DNA of 64,000 nt from Symsagittifera roscoffensis (lineage: Eukaryota > Xenacoelomorpha > Acoela > Convolutidae), in assembly GCF_963678635.1 (NCBI RefSeq), contig NC_087063.1, positions 42,794,759 through 42,858,758 on the forward strand. The letters are read 5' to 3'. How positions within the stretch are numbered: position 1 is the stretch's first letter; each line of letters starts with the position of its first letter. Shown in pieces: positions 36,521 to 47,754 of this stretch. The notes below the pieces were generated by a model that did no database searches, was not told the DNA's origin, and saw nothing but the letters and a program-made list of their open reading frames with translations. The position numbers and the translations under genes were made by a program.

Positions 36521-37854
36521 AGTGATTCGAAGTTCTCTATTTAGATACTTTCCTCGTTGAAATTTTCGGATTGTTTCTTTGTCTTCGTTGAAATACTGCG
36601 ATCTACGCATCTTCGCGGGTGGTTTGGTCTGTTCTTTTGTTTGCACGTTTTCACAATTGCCTGAACGTTTTCAGGTGTCAATCTGAGAATTCCCTACTGC
36701 ATTGTTTGCATGGTTTTTTTCGTTGTGTTCTTTGTGTATTACTTTTTTGGTTTTTTGTTGTAGCCTTTTTTCCCACTTTTGTCTACTGTTATTTCCACTA
36801 GAGTTCCTGATTGCTATTATATGTTCTTGTTTTATCTTCAATGCCAGATTTGGTTTTGTCCCAGCAGTTATCACGTTCTTTTTTTGAAAAACAAGTGTTG
36901 TTAGCCTATTGTGTTTGAACTTTGTCGCAGTTTCTGGTACCCCTTCAGGTGACAGCGTTTCAAATGCTAGTGTATCCTGTAACGTAACATTTCTCGTCCT
37001 AGAAACGAATCGGTCAATAATTAGTTCGTCCTCTTGAGTATCTAAAAAAAACCTGACTGCTTGTGCAGTTAGTTCGACGTTGAATGCTTCTAACGATTCT
37101 TGTGACTCTTGAATACAGTTAAGTAGTTTTACCTTTCAAATGTCACCTTTTTCATCTTTTCAGATGCTTTTCTTGCTGTTTCAACCATGTCTTTCAGTAC
37201 TATTTTGCTTTTTTTACTTTTGAGTTTTTCTGCATTAAAATTTTTTCCTTCCGCTCCTAATGCTAGAAAAAATTGTGAGAATTGTCGTTTCTGAGCATCG
37301 TAGTAGTAAAAGTTTTGCCTAATTTTTGGTCATCTGGCTTTACTTTCTCGTACTAAGCGATTATGATTTTCAATTCTCTGGCTGTTTTTGCAGCTTCGTT
37401 CTCTCCATTTTTCAAGAATTTGGGTCTGATGGTGATTTCTCGAATACCTATTTTTGGATCCTCGAATGGCAATTCCGTTTCCAATTTTTCTTTATGCGTT
37501 ACCACTATCAAGAGTTGATCAAGCCATATCCAAAGGTCACAGTGGATCGGAATTTGGCGTCACCCAAAATACCGGTATCCTCATGTCTGTCTGATTGTGG
37601 TGCATTAAGAATTCTGTTGACTGCGCCATGTGATAGTCTCAAGAACTTCGGTAGATGGAGAACGATAAGGCTCAGAAAAGTAAACTCAAATTTATTTCTG
37701 AACTTTTTTTTCTCTCTCAAGTCATACATGTAACAATACGCAGATTAAGAAATGCAGTTGGGGAGTAACGTAATTTTCAGAGACCTTGTAATATATATAT
37801 TTACATAAAATCAAACATCAAGGTTACTGCTAGAGCAGTGTCGTAGTGAGATTT
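36521..37854. other. No gene identified; possible decayed - strand coding
   Basis: Lys/Glu/Asn-rich - strand frames at 36671-36874 and 37508-37729 look codon-like but are interrupted and match nothing I know. They may belong to the same decayed element as the adjacent tandem array. Confidence 0.3.
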
Positions 37855-38440
37855 GAAGTTTTCCTATGAAACTGTTCCGATGTTTGAGTTGTGATTTTGT
37901 TCATCCCTGTGGTCGCATTTCTTGAAAAAAAATTTCTTGCAGCTATCCGATGTTCAGATTTTTTTCTTTTTTCTCATGATCAATAAGTTTTTTCATGTGG
38001 GGTATGAAGTTTTTGTTATAAAACCTTCAAACATTTGATTCGTAATTTGTTCAACCTTGTGTCGCATTTCATGAGAAATCTTCATCTCTCAGATATCCGA
38101 CGTTTAGATTTTTTTTTTAAATTATGAATTCTCATAATCAATGAAATTTCTCATGCGGACTTTGAAATTTCTCTATAAAATCTTAAAAGTTTGGGTCCTA
38201 GTTTGTTGAACCTTGTGTCGCATTTCGAGAGAAATCTTCATCTCGCAGATATCAAATCTTCAGAAATGTTTCTTCATCATGAATTCTCATAATCAATTAG
38301 TTTTCTCAGGTGGGGGGTATTTTTTTCTTGCTAGACTAATTAAAGTTTTCGGTTGTAGCTTTTTGAGCCCTGTAGTCGGTTTTAGCCAGAATTTTTTTTC
38401 TCACAGATATCCGATGTTAAAATTTTTTTTCATTGTTTCG
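37855..38440 (+). repeat. Short tandem array, ~150-160 bp period, 3.5 copies
   Basis: The block GTTCAACCTTGTGTCGCATTT...GAGAAATCTTCATCTC.CAGATATC.GA recurs at about 37900, 38050 and 38205, with a partial fourth at about 38365. Copies diverged by substitutions and small indels. Confidence 0.6.
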
Positions 38441-38504
38441 ACTTTCGGAGAAAGCGGAATAATTATTCTCGATGTGGGCTCATTGAAGATATCGACTCTC
38501 TCAG

Positions 38505-38875
38505 TTCATATTTGAAAAGATATTTCACCTCTGATTGTTTTTTATACAACTCGGGGGGTTTAAAAATTGCCAAATTGGCCAAGTTATGGACTAAATTATG
38601 CGCGCTTCGTAGATTTTATTCATATTGCTGGAAGCGTAACGCAAATTTTTCATGCGTGGCGATTTTTCCGCGCAAGAAAATTGTTCCAAATTGAATTGAA
38701 TCTAGCTAATCGTATTAATTTCGGACATCTCAGCATTTCAAAGTTTGGTTTTGTCTTAAATTTATAGGTTTTCATGATTTTTTTTTCCCAAAAACTATTC
38801 TATAAGATTTAAGGGACAATCGGAACATTCAGGGCTTCGATCTGATATACGAGCAGTCTTGTTATTAAGTCTATA
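38505..38875 (+). repeat. R1 repeat, partial copy
   Basis: It begins ATATTTCACCTCTGATTG and ends GGAACATTCAGGGCTTCG followed by ACGAGCAGTCTTGTT. The 5' part of R1 is missing. Confidence 0.55.
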
Positions 38876-38999
38876 CTTTGTCAAAATTTTGTTAAGTTTT
38901 TGTTACTTGGTATCATTCCCCGCGGATAATTCAAATTTCATCTCTTATGGGTTTTTTATTACCACCTAAAATATGTAACGTAAATATCGTAAAATATGT

Positions 39000-39507
39000 A
39001 ACGAAAAAGTTGTGCTCGGGATGGGTTGTTTGTTCTTCAGACAAACTTCGACTTTTCAACTAGCCAATTCTGACGGAATTTTGTATATCATTCATAAAGT
39101 ATTGTTGAACTGAGCTTAAATTTGAAAAAATAATTCACCTGTAATTATTTTTTGTAAAGTTATTGGGGTTTAAACATTGTCGCTTTGGGCAATTTGAGAC
39201 AATCAACGCGCGGTATAATGCGCACTATAAACGCGTTAACGGAGAATTAATCCGTCTTGGAAATTGCTCCATATTGTTTGAAAAAAACTTATTTGCCATA
39301 ATTGACTTGTTACTGGGAGCAAAATAATCACTTTGTACTTAAGATGGCGCCTGGGGAAACAGTTTCTTAAAAAAATATCATTTTTTATTTTATAAAAGTC
39401 CTTTTATTTTTATTACATTTAATTTTTTCATGCTATTACTGCTACATAGACCTTAAAAGGCAATCGGAACATTCAAGACTTCACTCTGATACGAGCAGTC
39501 TTGTTCT
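39000..39507 (+). repeat. R1 repeat, near-complete copy
   Basis: Colinear with 6560-7107: TTGTGCTCGGGATGGG, TAGCCAATTCTGACGGAATTT, CTATAAACGCGTTAACGGAG, and the end GATACGAGCAGTCTTGTT. The terminal hairpin has decayed to AAGACTTCACTCT. Confidence 0.6.
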
Positions 39508-39625
39508 TATTTATGAATCAACAACACTGTTACGTGCGGAGTCGTGTTTTGCCTTAAAAATTAAAATACTATTTTTGTGTAAGTGCCTTACCTAATTGGA
39601 TGATAGTTGAAGTGAGTTTGAATTA

Positions 39626-40363
39626 CAGTGCTGATTTAACGAAACGAACCGGACAAAACGAACACATTTTGAAATGGTAAACGCGTTTTTCTCAAATTTG
39701 GTTAAGATTCGACAAAAAATGAAAAGAACCAAAGTTGCTTAGAAAAGAACCAAAGTTGCTTAGAATTTCACGAGAATTAATAGGGGGCAAGGTTTTCTCC
39801 AAAATTCTCAACCTAAATTTTACCCCAAAATGGATCAAATTGGTTTTTTTCAATTAATCAAAATTACATTAATTACATTAATCAAAATTACTGAAATTAC
39901 ATAGTTAATAGACGAGAAAATTATATCACAGGAAGTCTCTTACGCATTTCAACAAAGTTCTAGAAGGATTATTTCTCCAAAAACCTGTATGAGTAAAAAA
40001 TATTTTAGCTTGATAGCCAATAAATTTGATTTTTACTAAATAAAACCCAAAATTTTTTGCTTAAAAACAAATTTAAAAAATTTTGCGCACTTTTTTGGAG
40101 AATCAACCATTCTAGAACATTATTGTTATTTGTAAGAGGCTTCTTGTGATAAAATTTTTGGTCAATTAAAAAAAGTCAACATGATCCATTTTTGGGGTAA
40201 AATTTAGGTTGAGAGTTTTGGAAAAAAACCATATTAATTCTGGTGAAATTCTAAGCAACTTTTGTTACCTTCATTTTTTGCCTAATCTTAACCAAACTTG
40301 AGAAAAACGCGCTTGAAAATTCAAGTTTTGTTTGTTTTGTACTGATAAATCAAATCAGCACTG
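39626..40363. mobile_element. Palindromic Tc1/mariner-type MITE, copy 2 (738 bp)
   Basis: CAGTGCTGATTTAAC at the left and the inverted AAATCAGCACTG at the right, both flanked by TA. Long diverged inverted arms share internal blocks (AACCGGACAAAACG, AACGCGTTTTTCTCAAATTTGG) with the element at 28326-29051. Same family, more decayed pairing. Confidence 0.8.
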
Positions 40364-41009
40364 TACTTTTTGAAGCTTATTTTGAACTTGAACGGACAGA
40401 ACCGTGTCTACCAACAGTAACGTAGCACTATGACAATTCATGAAGTAGATAGATCAGATCCATCACAAATTAGACAATTAGAATTATTACATTATCCAAT
40501 CAGACTCGAGATTAGAAAAATAAGGTATGGTGCCTACATTTTTTGACCACGAAAATCGATTATAACGGATTCTTTTCCATGGAACCCCACAGCGGGAACA
40601 TATCCAATAGTTTTAATACAATTTGCTAAAAACTATAACTTGAGAAATGTGTTTGAAAAGTTTATTATGTAATATAGGGGAGATTATTTTGGAGCAGAAA
40701 ACTATTCCGTTCCCCTATTCGGAGGTCAGTGATTGGGTCTCAGCCATCACAGTTCACCGCTGCGACTTGTCACTATTTACGCGGCGATCAGTGTTTGGAT
40801 GGATTTTTGTCTACTTTTGACAAGTCTGAAAGGGAAGTTTTCTGATTATTGACGCACTCTCGTGTCAACCAATTAAAATTGACTTTCACAACAACTTATA
40901 AATCAGCTATCATTAACTTCTGAAATAGATGGTAGTATCAATTTAAACTAAATGTGTTATTTGAAATCAACTGTGTTTTTTTTTATATTTTTGAAATAAC
41001 AAGCATAGT

Positions 41010-41925
41010 GTAATAGAATGACTCTACTTTTTTAAACCAATCCAACTCGCAAATAAAAGTGCCAATTTGGTAGAATTTTTGCTAAATTCACGATATTTAG
41101 CATTGGAAAATTCATAGAATCTATTATTCTATAGAATGTGTGGCTAGTGTTTCCCGATCGTTAAGCTTCCGCGGCTGAGCGAGAAGGTTCTGAGACTCCA
41201 AAACTGAGTGATAAAACTGACGCGTCGCCAGAATTTGACTAATTTGAGGCTTCTTTATACTTTTTTCTATTTCTCTTTGTAAAGCTGATTTTTTGTCAAT
41301 ACAATACCAATTTTTTCAAAATTATTTGCGGAGCGCAGTTTCACCTCTGTATTTATTCCTGCTCTCGGAGAAGGTAACGGTATATTTGTGCTCAAGTCTG
41401 ATTTTTCTTCTGTAAATTTTGATTAATTAACTAGCGTTTTGATTAGAGTTGTTGATATCTTGAACTCACATTCGTAAAATTAATTTGTTTTTGCTGGCTA
41501 TTGTTCTGTCCTTTGAAAAAAATGTGAAATTATTAGGCTTGGTATGTTTTTAATAAATCAAACTTCGGCGATTGAAACAACAGTTTTTAGCAGAAATATT
41601 TAAACCCCTTTCAAAATATCGCATCCTGAGTTCAAATTAAAAAAAAATTACCTCCGATTACTTTTTGTAACAATCGGGGGTTTTGAAAATTGCCAACTTG
41701 CCATTGCTGTGGAGTAATTAATGGGCGCTTCGTTGATTATATTTGTGCATTATTTGATCAATGCCAACTATCTGGTAATACAAAACCAATTCAAACTAAA
41801 TTGGTATTTTAGTTTCGTACAACTCAAACTTTCACACATGATATTGCTCAAATTTTTTGGATTTAAATTATTTTTTTACCACCAACTATTCGATACCGAT
41901 TAAGGGCAGCCAGAACATCTGGTGT
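41010..41925 (+). repeat. Degenerate R2 copy followed by degenerate R1 copy
   Basis: R2 (about 41010-41365) has CCAATCCAACTCGCAAATAAA, a tRNA-like GCGGCTGAGCGAGAAGG...GACTCCAAAA relic, and a decayed terminal hairpin GCGGAGCGCAGTTTCACC. R1 (about 41390-41925) has TTGTGCTCAAGTC, GGGCGCTTCGTTGAT and AAGGGCAGCCAGAACAT. Confidence 0.45.
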
Positions 41926-43661
41926 TATTAACGCGCAATAACTTAGTGCTATTAACGCGTAAATGTTTTTTCCAATTTATAATGACCTGAGCTATTTTTT
42001 CTTTTACATTATGTATATTTTTCTACTTTGCATGGTCTGTGGGGTAGTAAAAGAAAAAACTTTTTACAACTCGCTTGGTAAACAAGAGTGCGCTTGGTTA
42101 AAGAGCAGCTGGCAGCTGTCATGTGCAAAAATTTAGGCGTGGAGGGTGGGAAAGCTGCAATTTTGACCTTCGACAAATACGTTTTGTAGGTTTTTTTTTA
42201 TTGGAATGCAGGTGTTTAATTTTCTTCCCTTGGGTGATGGTAGTTTGCTTTCAAAATTTGCTTTCTAAATTTGCTTTCTAGGAAGCCCTTAATTTGGCTC
42301 GAGTCTGTTGCGGAAATGAAGCGAATCGTTTTTGTTATTTCACTAAACACTATCATTGCATCCGTCATTTGTGTTGAATGGAAAAAATCTGAAATCAATT
42401 GTCACCTTTTTGTTCTGAATTTGGAATACGGGAATTGCACCGAAGAATTACTCGGGTTAGTTGCTTGTAACATAGGTTTTGATTTAGAGTTTTTTTGCAC
42501 AATCTTTCAAAAGCAAAGCTAATTTAATAAGTATAATTGATAGAAGCTTGAGGTGTAATAATCATGTGCAGCCGTTTGGTGCCTTTTTCTGGTAAACGGT
42601 TTCATCATATGGACTGAAAATAATATAATGATGAACCCCTATGAAGTTTTGGCCTGTTTTTTTTTCAAAATTTTGCTTGTGGCGCAGAAAATTTGGTCAA
42701 AACAGGGTCTTTTTAGTGCTTTCAGAGAGCTCGAAAAATCAATTTAACTAACCTAAAAAAGTCGACAAAATTTTCGACGATTTTTGAAAATCCCGCCCAC
42801 CCCCGCCTCGAGAAAACCCTACATCCGAGATCCGCCCCTACTGTCGACAATTGATTAAATGACGTCAAATAATTATGAAGAAACGGGTTTCAAAACGGTA
42901 ATTTAGGAGGCACTTTTTTAATTTTTTCGTACAGTTGGTTACCATTTGGTATTAAAGATACATATTTATGTTTATTTTTTTTGTGGTAACTATCGAACTT
43001 GATCTTATTATTAAGCCCATAAAATATCAAATGATCATTAAATGGCTTCATTGTCCCAAATATAGTTTATTACAGGGGTTGCCGAAGGCAGAAAAATTAG
43101 TGCAACAACACCTGATGATTGAATCAATATTAATCTTCAAACAATTCAAAAAGTTCTCAAGGGAATTAAATTAACCAAAATTGTTTTCATTATTGGGTTG
43201 CTGAAAAACCTTATTGACTCTTCCAAGCAAAGCCTCACTTGAACAAGAAAAAAATGCCAGGTTGTTTCTGTCACAGGGTTCTGAAACAGGCTCCAAGAGA
43301 ATTGTTTGTAAGATAGTGTCGTATAAAACAATTTCAGGGGTTGTTCAGATCTCAAAAAGATGGTTCGAAAATGAACTCTATATATCTGTTTCTCCAGTAT
43401 CACATCTATTTTTCTTGTTAATGCTCATTTTTCATATTTTCTGATCAGTATGTCTACATCTCTTCAGAGCTTCTATGTTTTCAGAGCTTCGTTTGTTTTC
43501 TGTTTCGAGCACCCTCAATTGTACGCAAAACCCTCACTACTGGCAGGGCAACGAGTATAAATCTAAACAATGTAGATGTGCAAATTAATTTTTCAGAGCT
43601 CAATTTATCCTGGATAGTAGATAGCAAATCTTGCGTGATTTCTTGCAATAAATCTGAGTTA
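41926..43661. other. Intergenic flank of the large element, no gene seen
   Basis: Short frames only, for example 42271-42522 and 43214-43444. None shows a domain, and no splice structure is apparent. Confidence 0.4.
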
Positions 43662-44064
43662 TGATCGATGGGTATAACTCATAGAGTAATTTCGGATAGG
43701 GTACACCGTCTGCTCGTCACGCTATCTTATTTTCGGCCGGATAGATTCGTGCAACTTCTTAGTCTAATACCGATCCTAATCTTACTCTTATACTATCTAG
43801 TCTCAGGTTGTTTAACTAGTCTCTGCTAGGCTCAATAGATCTAGGGTATACTGGTTTATTGCGGTTGCTGAAGTACTCGGGAGAGTTCAACTAATTTCTA
43901 AGTTAAATTCAAATCTCTCTGGTGCTGAAATTACAAGTAATTTCAGCACTTACAAATAAGTGGATTGTTAGTTAGATGGATCATGATTGGTTAATATTAA
44001 ATACTTTACATTGGTAAAATATCTAATTTATCCAATCATAAAATGTAGTTTAGATCAGGTTCCA
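43662..44064 (-). repeat. 3' LTR (403 bp)
   Basis: On the - strand it starts TGGAACC and ends CGATCA. It contains two CCAAT motifs near its start, a perfect hairpin with 13-bp arms (GTGCTGAAATTAC, 43922-43949) and AATAAA at 43855-43860 in sense orientation. Confidence 0.95.
43855..43860 (-). terminator. Poly(A) signal AATAAA in the 3' LTR
   Basis: Sense-strand AATAAA about 205 bases into the LTR. It also occurs at 62348-62353 in the 5' LTR and in the left copy. Confidence 0.5.
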
Positions 44065-45576
44065 CCCATCCGGGTTTTACAGAGTTTTTTAGAATAGTTT
44101 TTCTGCAATTCGAAAGATGGATGATGGACGTTGGTATTTGGCGAACATCTTATTTCTTCTGGGTTTTCTTATTAGAGAAGTCCCAGATTCAATCATTGTG
44201 TCTTCTCAAGACAACGACTGGGTTTTCGCAACAAACTCAAATCTGATTTCAGAATGGTTGGCTATGTCAGGTTTTTCTGTTTCATTGGTGAGAACTTCTT
44301 TGTGTTTGACCTTGTCTGGGAATGGCGTGGAGATTGTGCGTGGAGGGGATGCCTGGTTACTCGGATCTGTACGTATACTTGAACATCGAGGTGGTCATTG
44401 GTCTAGTTCAATGAAGTCCTTTTCTGCGAAGTCAAGTCGTACTCTAAATCCTTTGAGTTGTGATTGTGGGCGGCATATTGATTGTAGTTGGCCATTCTTT
44501 CTCGAGTGTAGTAGGGTCGTTTTGTCTTTGGATGTTCGTCCTTGGTGTTGTATTCTGATCTATGTATTGCATAATGTAATTTACATTTTATAAAATTTTT
44601 ATTAGTTTAATATTTTTTAATTATGATTTTAGTTAGTTGTTTTCACAAAAGCTTTTTGTTTTAGTTCAGTTATTTTGAAGAGTTACTCACCCTTGAGTAG
44701 CTCTTATTAAAAATAGGAGTGTGGTCACAAAGCGTGGATGTAGCACGGTGGGTTAGGCCGGCTATAGAGCATGCTCAGGACGTCCTTCCTGGTGGGTTAG
44801 GCCAGGAGTGGGAGTATGATTGCATGCGGTTTTTGTGAGAGGTCCTGTTATGTGACAACGTTTTATGTTGGGTTTGTTGTGGTTTTTCTTATGTTTTGTT
44901 GGTTGTGTCCTTTTTTCAAAAATCAAATTGTTTGTGGTATGGGTTTGTCTTTCGACTTTTTTGTGTTTTATTATTTCTTTCTTAGACTTTATAATAGTCT
45001 TCAAAAGAATAAATTATCCAGTTTTAAACTGGGTTAATCCGGTTTGGGTACCGTTGGTTTCCTTTTCTTAGTCATGCTGTTATGCTATGTGTTGTGGTGT
45101 TTAGTAAGCTGCATTGGTTAGTTTTGTTTAGTATATAATTCCTTTCCAACCGGGTTAAAGTAAAGTCTGAAACATGTTATCTTGTGTTAGAGTTATCGAG
45201 TGTGAAAGCTTTGAACTGAAATTCATTACTTTAAACAATTCTTCGTGGGCGAGCTGTGCGAGTTTGGATAGAATTTTTATGCGAGTGAATGAAAATATCA
45301 AAAGGTTAGTACTGCTTTTGCTTCTTATGAATTTACTACATAGAATTTTAATTTTACTGCTAGTTGTTGGGGGAAATTAAGTTACAAATTTTCATCATTA
45401 TTAGATTTACTGCTGGTGGGGGAAAAATTTATAAATTAATTTACTGCATTGGTATTATATTTATTTAATTGTTGGTGCAAAAATTTAATAGGGTCTTAAA
45501 CAGTTTTGAAGAAGTTTGCTATTTTTTATTTTTCTTTTGTGAATTTTTCAGATGATCTAGGATGAAGGCTAAAATT
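44065..45576 (-). other. Retroelement 3' non-coding region
   Basis: About 1.5 kb after the small intron with no convincing sense ORF. The longest sense frame (44762-45004, Lys/Thr-rich, 80 residues) is broken by a stop in the other copy. Antisense frames at 44117-44593 and 44816-45071 are treated under rejected items. Confidence 0.5.
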
Positions 45577-45652
45577 CTAAAGAAAACATGGATAAAGAAT
45601 GGTGAGTTTCTAATGTTTGAATTAATTAGTAATATGTATAATTCATACTTAC
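45577..45652 (-). other. Putative 76-bp intron immediately after the last ORF
   Basis: The stop TAA is followed by CAG|GTAAGTATG. The acceptor is TTTTCTTTAG and a TACTAA branch point lies inside. It is conserved in position and splice signals with 1047-1125. Confidence 0.65.
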
Positions 45653-45655
45653 CTG

Positions 45656-47464
45656 TTAGTCGTCGGGGAAGAAACCGTGGGGGAAAATGTCGTGGATGAG
45701 ATCTGAAGTTGTTAGTAGTTTGGCTAATATGCGGATGATATTTTTAGTTTGAAGCAGTGGCCAAAGCAATTGAAGTGCCTTAATGGTGGTTAGTTCTTTA
45801 GTGCCAACTGCAAATTCATAAGGTGTGTTTTGGATTAGATTATATAATTTGTGGTTGAATTTAGTGTTATGGATGAATTCTAAAATGGGGATTTCTATAG
45901 GTTGTACAAACTCGTGTGGGATGAGGAAGGGTCGGGATTCTTCTGCGTTGAAGGTCTTGGTGATGGGACAAAAGATATACATTTGGGTTATGGGATCATA
46001 ATTTCGAAGAATACCATGAAGGTTAGTATCTTTAATGCAATATGTGAAGTTAAGAAAGAATGGTGAGGTGTATTTGGAATTGATGAATTGAAAACGATGG
46101 TGTGGTTGTCTGGAGGGAGTGTGTAGGTCAAAGTGATTTTGGATGAAACGATAATAAGTATATGTGTGTGTTTGTTTAGTGCGCAACATAATATCGTGTG
46201 AGCAGTGCAAATCTCTTTCATGTGGTGCAAGGAAACGAAAGGTTAGTGAAAATATTTGGAAGCGTTCTTTAAAACTTTCGTAGGCTTGCGTGTCTGTTAG
46301 TGCTTCTGAGATAATGTGGTCAAACTTGCGATCGAAGATATTTAGTGTAAATACATATGGTGTTTTAATGAAAAATTTCTCGGTGATTTGTGGGTTAGCG
46401 AAGCGATCGTCGTCTAAGAATTGATCTTGGTTAGTTCTGATGATGTTATGATCGTAATATTCTAGTGTATATTCATTAGCTCGGGGTGCAGTGTGTGTTT
46501 TTAGTGATTTTTTGTATCCAATGTAAGTAAATTGTCTAGGTGTTAGTGGTGTAGTGAGTCGATATAGCATGTCCTTATTTCGTTCTATATCGATATGAGT
46601 GTTAGATAAAGGTAAGCAAAGGGGATTTGTAAAATGATAATATGAGGTCCAAGGAAGGGTAGGCATTAAAACGTATTCGTCTACAAAGTTACGTGTCTCG
46701 TTAGTGTCATGAGGGGTGTTTAAGGTGTATTGTGGAAATGAGGGTAAGGTGATAGCTAAAAATTCTTTTGTGTTAGTGTGTTGTGGATGGTTGATATATT
46801 CACGGGCTGTTCCTGGTTTCGCTGGGAAAGGATGGTTGGGGAACTTCCTTTTAAAAGTGCGGTAAGCTCTATTAGTGCTGAGTGAAGATACAGTAGTTGT
46901 GGATGATGGTGCTAATGAATCAGTATAAATTGAAGAGGGTGTAGGGGTAGGAGGGTTGGATGAATCTATTGTGGATGAGATTTGGTTTATGGTTGGGGTG
47001 TCAAGGTGATAGGATTGTTGTTGTAGGGTAATGAAATTATCTAGTTCTGGGGAGATTCGGGGGGTGTCTGAAGAATGAGATGATTGGTTTGAGTGAAGTG
47101 AGGAGTAGGTTGGAGTGACTTGGGAAGCATAAGAGGGTGTAGAATTGGTTGGGTCAGGGTTATTTGGTAGTATGGGTTGAAAAGGGGGTTGGGAAAAATT
47201 TAAGGGATTGGTGTGAAAATTATTTGATGGAGATGGTTCAGAGTCGGCAAATTCATCGGGGGTTTCAATATTCGGGTTATTGAGTTGTGAGATGGAGTAT
47301 AAAACTGAGATGTGTGAATTAGTATCGGAATTCATGCCGGATGTTACATTACTGGATGGGAAATCGGGTGGCGGAAAAGCAAAAAGTGGTATTATTGGGA
47401 TTGGAGTGGTGAGGTTGGTTGGGTGGGAATTTGATCGGTGTAGGGATTCAAGTTGTCGGCTCAT
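45656..47464 (-). CDS. Last ORF of the retroelement, 602-residue protein of unknown function
   Basis: It starts MSRQLESL with an ATG whose ATGA overlaps the stop of the preceding short frame. Residues ~1-200 are Ser/Thr/Pro/Asn-rich low complexity. From ~205 (AYRTFKRKFPNHPF) to the end it looks like a folded domain with many His, Tyr and Phe, few Cys, and no membrane segment. It ends FPHGFFPDD. It is not an enzyme or structural protein I recognise. Comparison with the partial copy at the left edge gives mostly silent change in a sampled stretch, so it was translated and selected. Position after env recalls regulatory or accessory genes of complex retroviruses, which is an analogy only. Confidence 0.85.
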   Translation of the reverse strand: MSRQLESLHRSNSHPTNLTTPIPIIPLFAFPPPDFPSSNVTSGMNSDTNSHISVLYSISQLNNPNIETPDEFADSEPSPSNNFHTNPLNFSQPPFQPILPNNPDPTNSTPSYASQVTPTYSSLHSNQSSHSSDTPRISPELDNFITLQQQSYHLDTPTINQISSTIDSSNPPTPTPSSIYTDSLAPSSTTTVSSLSTNRAYRTFKRKFPNHPFPAKPGTAREYINHPQHTNTKEFLAITLPSFPQYTLNTPHDTNETRNFVDEYVLMPTLPWTSYYHFTNPLCLPLSNTHIDIERNKDMLYRLTTPLTPRQFTYIGYKKSLKTHTAPRANEYTLEYYDHNIIRTNQDQFLDDDRFANPQITEKFFIKTPYVFTLNIFDRKFDHIISEALTDTQAYESFKERFQIFSLTFRFLAPHERDLHCSHDIMLRTKQTHTYTYYRFIQNHFDLHTPSRQPHHRFQFINSKYTSPFFLNFTYCIKDTNLHGILRNYDPITQMYIFCPITKTFNAEESRPFLIPHEFVQPIEIPILEFIHNTKFNHKLYNLIQNTPYEFAVGTKELTTIKALQLLWPLLQTKNIIRILAKLLTTSDLIHDIFPHGFFPDD

Positions 47465-47466
47465 CG

Positions 47467-47754
47467 TGGGCTAAAAAAATTATTATTTTGAGACTGAAAA
47501 GCGGTGGTATGGGGTTGTTCTATAATTTGTTCATAAGTATTTTCATCTTGTGAGTGGTGTGGCATTATATGTTGGATGGGACTTTGTGATATGGTTGGTC
47601 TAAAATTATTATGTGTTATGGCTAAATTTCGAAAATTACGTGGGACTAGGGATAATGGATGGTTATGTGGTAGGGGTGGTAACTGTGGTGCTGTTGGTGT
47701 TGTGTCTGCATTGTTATGTTCTTCGTCGTATGTGTTCTGTCTTGTTGCTATTTT
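47467..47754 (-). CDS. Short frame in phase with env, directly after the env stop codon
   Basis: After the Env TAA (47755-47757) the same frame stays open for ~95 codons, to a TGA that overlaps the ATG of the 602-residue ORF as ATGA. It begins KIATRQNTYDEEHN and contains TPTAPQLPPLP. The first internal ATG is at about codon 62, giving MPHHSQDENTYEQ. It could be read by stop readthrough, by splicing to an AG just upstream (AAAAAATAG), or from the internal ATG. Function unknown. It resembles the N-terminal part of neighbouring accessory proteins in being Pro/Asn/His-rich. Confidence 0.45.

Noticed and set aside
42271..42522. Possible small secreted protein frame
   Set aside because: It has a hydrophobic stretch but no clean signal peptide, no second exon and no supporting context.
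44117..44593. Antisense 158-residue frame next to the 3' LTR, partly present in the left copy (2095-2379)
   Set aside because: An antisense gene would be attractive, but the overlap differs mainly by replacement changes and the 5' part is broken by indels in the left copy.
44816..45071. Antisense hydrophobic frames in the 3' non-coding region (also 1601-1889)
   Set aside because: Their sharing between copies follows from DNA similarity; T-rich strands give hydrophobic frames readily.
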